Positions 56,658 to 64,000 of a stretch of 64,000 nucleotides of DNA are shown one piece after another. Under the pieces are notes generated by a model, which worked only from the letters and a program-made list of their open reading frames with translations, ran no database searches and was not told where the DNA came from. Numbering within the stretch: position 1 is the stretch's first letter; each line of letters begins with the position of its first letter. The DNA comes from Erythroxylum novogranatense (Eukaryota > Streptophyta > Magnoliopsida > Malpighiales > Erythroxylaceae): positions 20,429,300 through 20,493,299 of the forward strand of contig CM057231.1 in NCBI GenBank assembly GCA_029891385.1, given 5' to 3'. The position numbers and the translations under genes are program-made.

Positions 56658-59046
56658 TGTCATGACTACCTTAAACCATGATTGGCACCAAAGGAGCAGT
56701 AAACTCAAGGTTTACTGTAACTTTACCAAGCCTAAAATACCATGAAATCCCTATATCTATAATAACGATAAAATTTCAAAATGATCAAACTTATAATTGT
56801 AATAATAAAATAGTTCTAACAATATACAATCCTCAATTTGCTACAACATTGAGATAGTTAATACAAAGGAAATCTAACATATACAAGACTACTGTGACTC
56901 TAGAGTCAAAGGTCATTAACAAACATACATCAAATCACTGGAGAGGAAGAAGACCAATGAAGTACCCAGTTAAAAGAGATCTGAAAAGAAGATCCTAACA
57001 AATCGTTAAGGGAAGTCAAACTCGCTGAGTGAATTAATACCATGGTTATGTTATGCATTCTTAAGGATTTCAAATGTGTATATATATATATATGTATGTA
57101 TGTGTGTATGTATGTATGTATGTATATGTATGTATGTATGTATGTATGTATTATATCCATAACTGCAATTTCATAACATAATGATTTTGGTCATAAACAT
57201 TAATGCTTTTTTCATACCAATATCATGTCATATAATCATCGCAATCACAAATAACAATTAATAGTGAAGGGACTAATGACTAACCTTATAACATACCTCT
57301 TACCCACATATTATAGCTATAGGGACTCTCTTGTTCCACTCGAGTCACTTGGTCTAATGTAGTGGACTGTTGTTCGAGAGCAAAACTCAAGTGAATTGCT
57401 ACAACCTCACTACTACATGATTATCGTATAAAAGCAAGCTCAACCGAATCGCCACAATCACATTGCCTATCATGTACCATATATCAGTTAGTGTCTAAGA
57501 GAAAGCTCAATCACACTCCCCTAACCGTGTCATTTCTCAATAACTGGATCTAATACTAACCCAATTCTATACCCAACTAATGACTCACTGTACGCACAAC
57601 CTAATGACACCTACCAAGTAAATCATACTATAATAATCCTCAACATCATCACATATCAAAAAGAGCACAACATTGCCAAAACAAAATGTATAATTTGTCA
57701 ATCCATATGTATGAATGTCATGTGGGAAAATGATAATGATGGTGATTCCATGATGAATATGAAATTCTAATGCATATTCATAACCATAAATATTAACTCA
57801 TAAGTAGAATGCGATCTTTCGCACTGAACCTAGTGTCTTGAAGTGGAGGGTTCTACTTCTGATTGATCTATAGGAAGAAAAGTATAAATGACCATTAGGA
57901 TTTAAAATGTAAACCATTTTTGTTTGAAAAGCCAAGAATAAGACCATGTGTCAATATTAACAAGCTTTATTTTCTATTTAAAAACAACGATGTCATTTTA
58001 CGAGGAGCCTACTAAAAATTTGGCAAAGTTTTCCCTATAAAACAAATAACCCCTTCTAAAAGAAGGGTCATTTCTACAATGAAAAGACATTTCTATAACC
58101 ACCAATAACTACAACTCAATCAGGGCCTCCAAACTATAAGTCTATGCCCAATTAAGTCCATCTTTACATTGTAAAAATTTATAATAAATCCAATCATAAT
58201 TCAAGTATACCAATTTCTAATCTAGACACCCTCATTTAAACTCAGTACATCTAGATAATCTCAATACTAATCAACAACAACTCAATTTAATCAAATTCAT
58301 GCATTCTTATAAAAATATAACTCTTGTCAAATTTTTATCTCACAAACTATGAAGATTTTCAATATGTTACTTTTAAGAAAATTGATCTACATAATATTTG
58401 GGAGTTTTTAAATTTATTTTTGACCATTTCTGGGCTGGTCAAAAAATCACAAGATCAAGGGAGCATAGGGTACACACATCGGCAGCAAAGGAGCAATGAC
58501 CTTCACCACCTATCAAGAGATGATGAACTCACCTCCAGGAATCTAATGGCACTAGTCTCACATTGAAACTCCTCCTAGTTTGCAGGAATCAAAGGATCAA
58601 AACTCATAGGTGACCCATTTCAATTCACCGATAAAATGGGCCAATTGGTCTCAGGCTTCCCTCCTTTCCTATGTTTTTAGGGATGTTAGACATGTTGGTG
58701 GTGTTATTTTTTCCCAAAAAATGACTAAAAAGGAGATCAGTGACTTACCTAAATGAACCAAAACTTCCAGTCATGATTCCTCCAAATTTATGTCATTTTT
58801 TTTAAAACAAGTTGACGAATTTCGTAGAACATCTTAAGAGCTTTTTGTAGACCCCTAAATCCTTATAAATCGTTGTCAAACAATGAAGGTGTGAGTGTCA
58901 AAAGTTTAGAGAGAATAGTAACCTATAAGGAGAAGGATTTAAGAGAGAAATGACCTTGAGCTTTCTTAAACTTAACTTATACTTTTATAGGCTTTTCTTA
59001 TTATTGGTCCATTACAAGTGATTTAACATAATTTTGGATCATTATA
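56658..59046 (-). repeat. 5' LTR of gypsy 36977-59046
   Basis: 2389 bp, starting TGTCATGACTACC and ending in a decayed TTATA. On the minus strand, donor GAG|GTGAGTTCATC starts at 58532 and acceptor TTCTTTTCAG ends at 56981. A hairpin ACTC-GCT-GAGT (57020-57030) occupies the place of the conserved hairpin before the acceptor. The intron-like segment is 1552 nt. Confidence 0.85.
57073..57151. repeat. TA / TATG microsatellite
   Basis: A short TA run followed by many TATG/TGTA units with a few variants. The left LTR counterpart (about 37390-37430) lacks the expansion, so it grew after insertion. Confidence 0.9.
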
Positions 59047-59052
59047 TTTAAG

Positions 59053-59830
59053 AAGGTAAAATAAAATTGGTTTCTCTCCTAGCTCTCGATGTTTCTTACT
59101 CTAATTTATTTATTCTTTGTTAGTGTTGCCTTTTCAGATCGATTTTGCATGATTAATGGATTCATATTATTGTAGTCTCCTCAAATCCATTTCACAGCAT
59201 CGATAAACTACAATTTTGCTTAAGGTATTTTTAATTATCTATGAACTTGCTATTTCATGCTTCAATTCTTCCATTTCCCTTCCTCTGAGTTTATTCGAAA
59301 GATCTCTTTCTTTCTTTAATGGTTCTTTCTTGGATCTTATTTTGCCTTGAATTAGATGCTAACTCCTTAAATTTCTCATCCTCTAGGTTTTTCTTCCTCT
59401 AGGGCAACATTTTTTCTCCTCACCTAATTATCCTTCATCTATAGTGGTCAACCAAAGTTCAATTGAAACTACTTAATATTTTTTATGTGCCTACTTTAGA
59501 TTATTCTCCTCTTGTATTGTGCTTCTTCTTTGCTCTAATTTTTAATTACTGAAAGCCCTTTATAATTGTTATGGTTGTTTTCATATTTGCCCTTTTTCTC
59601 TGGATAATTTAACTGCTTGTAAGTAGTGGAAGGTTCCATCTATGTTTGATTGATGGGTTGATATAGAGGTGTAGCTTCTTTGTGATGATGATTTCTCGAA
59701 CATTTCCTAATATATGGTATTTTAGATTTTTTTCTTATTTAATGTCATGTATTCTTCTTATGTTCCTTTCTTTTCAAGTCTCGTAGGTGAATAGATTAAC
59801 TGCTTGTTTGGTTACTGTTGTCACACCAAG
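59053..59830. other. T-rich sequence, nothing recognisable
   Basis: Plus-strand T-rich, stop-dense in all frames. No LTR ends, no RNA gene and no similarity to other parts of the window noticed. It may be the 3' non-coding part of the LINE relic that starts upstream on the minus strand. Confidence 0.4.
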
Positions 59831-60835
59831 GTTGTTGTTCATTGCCAAGATCTAATTAACAGTGTCTTCCATTTTTGTGGGTTTAAAAGTATAGTTGAGT
59901 CTTTGTAGCATATTATCCAATATCTTTTGGTATACTCATATGAGATAAATAAATAACCTTTTGATTCGTTAAATGAGTTAAAGAGACATTTGTTAAAAGT
60001 TACCCACTTTATTCTATCAAAAGTGGGAAGCTTATTTTTTATGGTTAGCCATATTATAAAGGCATACTTTGGTACTCTATTTTGTGAACTAAACTATGTC
60101 ATATAATAAAACCTCTTGACTTGGTGAATTGAGAAGGTTTATGTAAGATCCAATTGAGAATCTTTTAGGAGGGTCTTTAGTCCAAATTACTTTGTCCTCT
60201 CTTCTTGATTAGGAATGTATGCTAGGAAGAAAGAGAAGATAGAATTTAAACTCATTATTGATTGTTTAAGATAGTTTCACTAACATTAGAATCCTTTGGA
60301 AAGACTAAACTAGAAACTGGTTTGTTCTATATTACTTATTATGTGTTTAATTTCCATCCTTACTTCTTCTCTTAAACTTAAAATATATTTTTATAGCTAA
60401 AGAGGAGTTGGATTGTCCATGAGTTTGCATCTCTTATATATTCTTCATTCATCCATTTTACCCACAAGGTTTCATTCTTATTGTATAGAGCCCAAATCAT
60501 TTTTTCCGTTAATGCCTTATTTGTAGCTCTCAAGATGTTAGTCCTAACCTCCCTCTCTTTTAGGTGTATAGACTTCAAACCAGTTAACTTTAAGGAAACC
60601 CTTCAAGCTAACTAATACAGTCTACCAAAAGTTCCTAAACACGCTCTTTATGTCTTTATGATTTTGATATGGCCAGTAACATAAGATCTCTAATATATAC
60701 ACATTCTATTAAGAATATACTGTATCGATTGAATTCTACCTATATAGAAAAGTTTTTCAAAACTCCATTTTAAGGTTCTTCTTGTGATTAAATCAAAAAG
60801 AGTTTTACAATCTTAGTGAGTCATAAAGTTGAGAT
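59830..60835 (-). pseudogene. LINE (non-LTR) RT C-terminal and zf-RVT region, decayed
   Basis: The minus strand reads LFDLITRRTLKWSFEKL and IGRIQSIQYILNRM (usual W..k.LSyAGRlqLI.sVL). Then frame 60578-60378 has TNKALTEKMIWALYNKNETL and WVKWMNEEYIRDANSW (usual W.......LWVKWV...Y). Further on are VPKYAFIIWLTIKNKLPTF and DRIKWV (usual PKhaFilWLal.nrL.T.dRL), the zinc-binding zf-RVT segment. The order matches plant L1-type LINE ORF2 ends or RT-like relics. Several stops and shifts. Confidence 0.75.
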
Positions 60836-60869
60836 AGGTTTTACATTCATTGATGTAGTTTTTTTAGGT

Positions 60870-61150
60870 TTTTTGGTTCTCCAACTTAAGTTTCTTTCAT
60901 CATCATTATACTTAGTCTTACACCCATTTGACCTTTATTGCCTTTTTAACTTTTGGTAATTCAATTGGTTCCTATGTGTCATTCTTTTCAATTGTCATTA
61001 ATGTCTCTTTCATGAACTACCGCCATTTATCCTTCTCCATACTTCTTCAAAGGAACTAGGATTGGCCATATATAAAGTTTCCATTGGTAATTCAACTAGT
61101 TCCTATATGTCATTATTTTCAATTGTCATTAATGTCTCTTTCATGATAAG
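60870..61150 (-). pseudogene. copia RT N-terminal relic with internal duplication
   Basis: Minus-strand frames give MKETLMTIEKNDT, EPIELPKVKKAIKVKWV and KTKYNDD. This matches the start of copia RT (M..[28 protein letters not shown]). A 62-bp piece is present twice (60955-61016 and 61086-61147), and the two copies encode ELPK/ELPM variants, so the relic was partly duplicated. Confidence 0.55.
60955..61147. repeat. Direct repeat, 62 bp, copies 131 bp apart
   Basis: Both copies run from GGTAATTCAA to CTCTTTCATGA and differ at only a few positions. The intervening 69 bp carry FEEVWRR-like coding on the minus strand, also of copia type. Confidence 0.8.
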
Positions 61151-61229
61151 GACATGTCGTTAATGGTTAATAACTATAATATTGAAATCATTATGAATAT
61201 GGTTATAATAATCTTGCAACCGATGGTGA

Positions 61230-63310
61230 CAAAATTGATTCGATATCAACAATAAAGAGTAATTAATCCAAGTTCATATGGAAGAATAAAATGAAGATTT
61301 TGTCTTTATAATAAGTGAATCTAAAATGGTATAAGTGATGACAAAATTTATCTAACTAATTATAAATATATTATTATGAGAGCAAATGAGAAGAAATATA
61401 GGAAGAAGTTATAAAGTAGTTTTGAATATGACAATGTTGAGAATGGGATTGGAAGCAATAGGAAATATAGTAACAAAGAGTGAAGTTATTAAAAAAAATT
61501 CACAAAGAAAAGTAAGGAATTCACATGATTGGTGTAATGTATATGAGGATAGTGATGCTAAAGTTCAATCATTAATCTGTAGTGATGATAGTGGGTGCCA
61601 AGTATCTCTAAGAAAGAAATATATTAATTTTTAATTAAAAATGGGTATAAAAGATTTCATTTTAAAATTGGAATTAATTTTAAGAATAAGGTTTTGTTTA
61701 AGGAAGCAATCCTAAATTATGTAATTATAAATGGATATGGTATTTCAATGGCGAGATTTGGTGTAAGAATGGAGGTTGTTTGTGAGCCACAACGTCCTTT
61801 TAGGGTTTATGCTAGTTAGATTGGAAATGAAAAACTTTTATAATGAAGATATTAGAAAACAATCATGGTTGTAAGAAATTGCAAAGAAATAATCAAGCTA
61901 GTAAGAAGTGGATAGCAAATGAATTCCTTCACAAGTTTAGAAGGAACCCAAACTGTTCAATTAGTAGGATGATGGATGATCCTCAAAGGAAGTGTGCGTT
62001 ACATGTGACTAAATCACAATGTTATAAGGATAAATAGGAAGGTATTATGATGCTATAAGGATTTATCAAAGGTCATCATGTAAAATTATGGTCTTATGGA
62101 TAAGAACTGTGACTGGCCAACAAATAAAGGCAATTCATTATCTAAATTAAACTTAATGAACAATTTGGATAACCAACATTTAAGAAGTTTTACATGGGAT
62201 TCAGTGAATGAAAGTATGGTTTCCTTGGTGATTATTGGAAAATAAGAGGGCTAGATGGATGTTTTTTAACATATTTCTTGGAGGTGTTTTATTAATTATA
62301 GTTAGGATGATGGAAATAATCAGATGTGCCCTATATGCTCCTATTGTTGAGGGAAAGAATTACAAATCTTACCATTGGTTTTAAATATTTTTAGTGAAGA
62401 TCTAAACATAAGTAGGAATTTATGGACTTTTATAAGCAATCAAAAAAAGGTAAACATTTAAATAGTCATCCTATTTATTTCTACATATGTTTTAAATTAT
62501 TAAGTTTACATTTTATTTTTATTTTTTGTGTTTAGGGTTTAGTGGATCCATTAAAGATTAAGCATAGAAAATGTGTCCGACATGATTATACAAATTGGTC
62601 TAAATTACATAAAGGCCACACATACATAATGTACTTTGGCAAGCAATAAATTAAACAACGGAAGTAGAATTTGACAAGATAATGGAGCAGCTGAAGAATA
62701 TATCAAAGAAGGCATACGATGACTTCAAAGTAAAGAATCCTAAGACTTTTGTAAAAGCATTTGTGAGATTAAAACCAAAGTATGAAATTGTTCACAACAA
62801 CATATCAGAGACATTTAATGGTTAATCTATAAAGCCTCACCAAAAAGCTTAGTCAATATGATAAAGGATGTTAGAGTAAAGAGGGATATAATGATCAATT
62901 CCACTCATGATATATGTCAAAGGGTGACAAAGAAAATAGAGAATGGACTATGGGAAGCAAAGCAATGTATCACTAAGAGAAACGGAAGTTTAAAGTACAA
63001 AGTAATGCATTTTGTAGACAATTTCATTATTTATTTATAAAGTAAGAACATACAAATGTAAACTTTGGGAGGGATCACATATAAGCAATCATTTGCATGT
63101 ATATCATATCAAAGGGAGGATATTGATAGGTTCAAGAGCTAATACTACGAGCATGAATGTTATTTAAATAGTTATCGATATACCATGAAAATCTTTAGTG
63201 GTCTAAAATTTTGGTTAAAGATTGAAAACCTACAACTTATATTACGTCATTTGATCAAGAAGATGAATAGTAGGCCCAAAAAATCGAAAAGAAAGGATAA
63301 AGATTAAAAA
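61230..63310 (+). pseudogene. MULE (MuDR-like) transposase, decayed, with intron
   Basis: The N-terminal DNA-binding part reads GYGISMARFGVRMEVVCE, PQRPFRVYAS, then TLENNHGCKKLQRNN-like and QASKKWIANEFLHKFRRNP (61740-61970). The catalytic middle (62290-62640) shows PIVEGKNY..YHWF and GLVDPLKIKHRKCVRHDY, then TEVEFDKIMEQLKNISKKAY, VKNPKTFVKAF and KYEIVHNNISETFNG (62660-62823). The end (63060-63310) shows a SWIM-like region and SRPKKSKRKDK, the basic tail typical of plant MULEs. Many stops. The element's 3' side is cut by the LTR starting at 63318; I did not find terminal inverted repeats. Confidence 0.85.
62450..62535 (+). other. Intron in the MULE transposase pseudogene
   Basis: AAAAAAG|GTAAAC to TTTTTTGTGTTTAG|GG, 86 bp, very T-rich. 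Removing it joins the two halves of the motif around KKGLVD in frame (QKGL in intact relatives), so the intron is real and ancestral. Confidence 0.65.
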
Positions 63311-63317
63311 ATAAAAC

Positions 63318-64000
63318 TGTTAGGACCCAATCCGAAAATCGGATCCCAACCGAAAAACGAAGGAAACAGGAAGGATTCAAATCGAAACAATCGAATCACA
63401 ACATGCGGAAGCAAACGCGAAACAAATACGAAGGTATCGAATCAAATACAAATCGACTCGAAACCAATTTCCAATACGTAACAAAATGGAGCCGACATCC
63501 GTGAACAAATATTTTAAGAACCACTGTCGCGTTGCGTTGGAAACCCTAAGACTGATCCAATCCGAAACCGGTATAAATTTTTTCTTTCTTCTTTTCCTTT
63601 TTCTTTCTTTTCTCATTCCTTTCTTTTTCATTTCTTCCACCTTCCTTAATCAATTTCTCAATTCATAATCATTTTCTTATGCACACAAATAAATCTCAAT
63701 TCTCATTCTTATACCCATTTCACCAAAAATTTTGGCAGCATAACGGCTGCCTTCTATTAAACCAAAAACCTGCAAAGTGTTCAAAATACACTTCTATATT
63801 TTTCACAATATAACCAGTATCATCGGACTCCCCGTCCGGAATCTAACACAACAAACGCAATCCTATATCTACATGTCCATATCCAACACACATTATACAA
63901 ATCCAATTCCTATTAATTCCTCAATTCAATATACAAACCATAATCATTATACATAAGGTCATAATCCAAATCTTTATACAAAGTTCATAAATCAAATCAA
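63318..64000 (-). mobile_element. Gypsy-type LTR, truncated by the window edge
   Basis: The plus strand opens TGTTAGGACCCAATCCG followed by the hairpin CCGAAAATCGG and CCCAACCGAAAAAC. These match the reverse complement of the end of the solo LTR at 46802-49328. It is therefore the U5-side end of a minus-strand LTR inserted into the 3' end of the MULE. It continues beyond 64000. Confidence 0.8.

Larger units (their letters stand above)
36977..59046 (-). mobile_element. Old Ty3/gypsy chromovirus, split by nested LTRs
   Basis: The left LTR starts TATCACGACCCC (36977) and resumes after nested insertions to end TTACA at 51654. The internal region is 51655-56657 and the right LTR 56658-59046. Direct repeats align well (for example 37020-37130 with 56700-56810, and 50335-51650 with 57708-59040) but with clear divergence, so it is older than the elements at 5768 and 17443. 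A possible imperfect target duplication is TGAAG (36972-36976) against TTTAAG just after 59046. Gag and pol run on the minus strand with many stops. Confidence 0.85.

Noticed and set aside
57073..57160. His/Ile/Tyr repeat peptide on the minus strand (56930-57160)
   Set aside because: Translation of the TATG microsatellite.
63486..63668. Phe/Leu-rich frame resembling a membrane peptide
   Set aside because: It comes from a pyrimidine-rich tract inside an LTR fragment; the opposite strand gives a Lys/Arg-rich shadow.

Overview
The window is nuclear DNA of a seed plant, most likely a eudicot. Supporting signs are AT-rich sequence, 5'-UTR and intron signals of plant type, nested LTR retrotransposons primed by initiator-Met tRNA, a MULE and a LINE relic, and one spliced cell-wall protein gene with plant promoter elements. 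I cannot name the species. About 95% of the window is transposon-derived and only one gene looks intact.

Layout. Positions 1-33688 are a nest built in an old plus-strand Ty1/copia element (1185-33688). It was split by a 3.9-kb solo LTR (1348-5215), by a 9.2-kb Ty3/gypsy chromovirus (5768-14973, minus strand), and by a 3.45-kb solo LTR (15851-31181). That last LTR was itself split by a 1.85-kb solo LTR (17064-28936), which was split by a 10-kb gypsy element (17443-27462, minus strand). Five-base target duplications can be read for almost every insertion: AGATC, GAATA, CAAGA/CGAGA, ATCTT, TGCTT. Position 1-1184 is one end of another gypsy LTR that landed in the copia 5' LTR.

Positions 33689-36976 are the only low-repeat island. 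It carries a two-exon gene (34569-35998) for a 429-residue secreted protein with a low-complexity Lys/Pro/Asp/Tyr region and a C-terminal Pollen Ole e 1/extensin-like domain. It resembles the root-hair proline-rich proteins PRP1/PRP3, and a full match to the root-hair cis-element consensus lies about 190 bp upstream of its start codon.

Positions 36977-59046 are a third, old minus-strand gypsy element. Its left LTR swallowed another LTR (about 37750-50290), and that one took three more solo LTRs (39584-42655, 43308-46689, 46802-49328; duplications CCAAT, TCTAA, TAATT). Positions 59053-63317 hold a LINE relic, a small copia relic and a MuDR-like transposase pseudogene with an intron. From 63318 another gypsy LTR runs out of the window.

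The most interesting signal is inside the LTRs. Although diverged, most of them share one module: a near-consensus 5' splice donor; 650-1550 bp that is often rich in hairpins or short tandem repeats; usually two adjacent small hairpins whose stems are conserved in pairing though not always in sequence; and a pyrimidine-tract 3' splice acceptor. Upstream of the donor several of them carry a GC-rich array of a CGTCGCGACG-like palindrome spaced about 23 bp. I infer an LTR-borne leader intron with structured RNA; this rests on sequence pattern alone.
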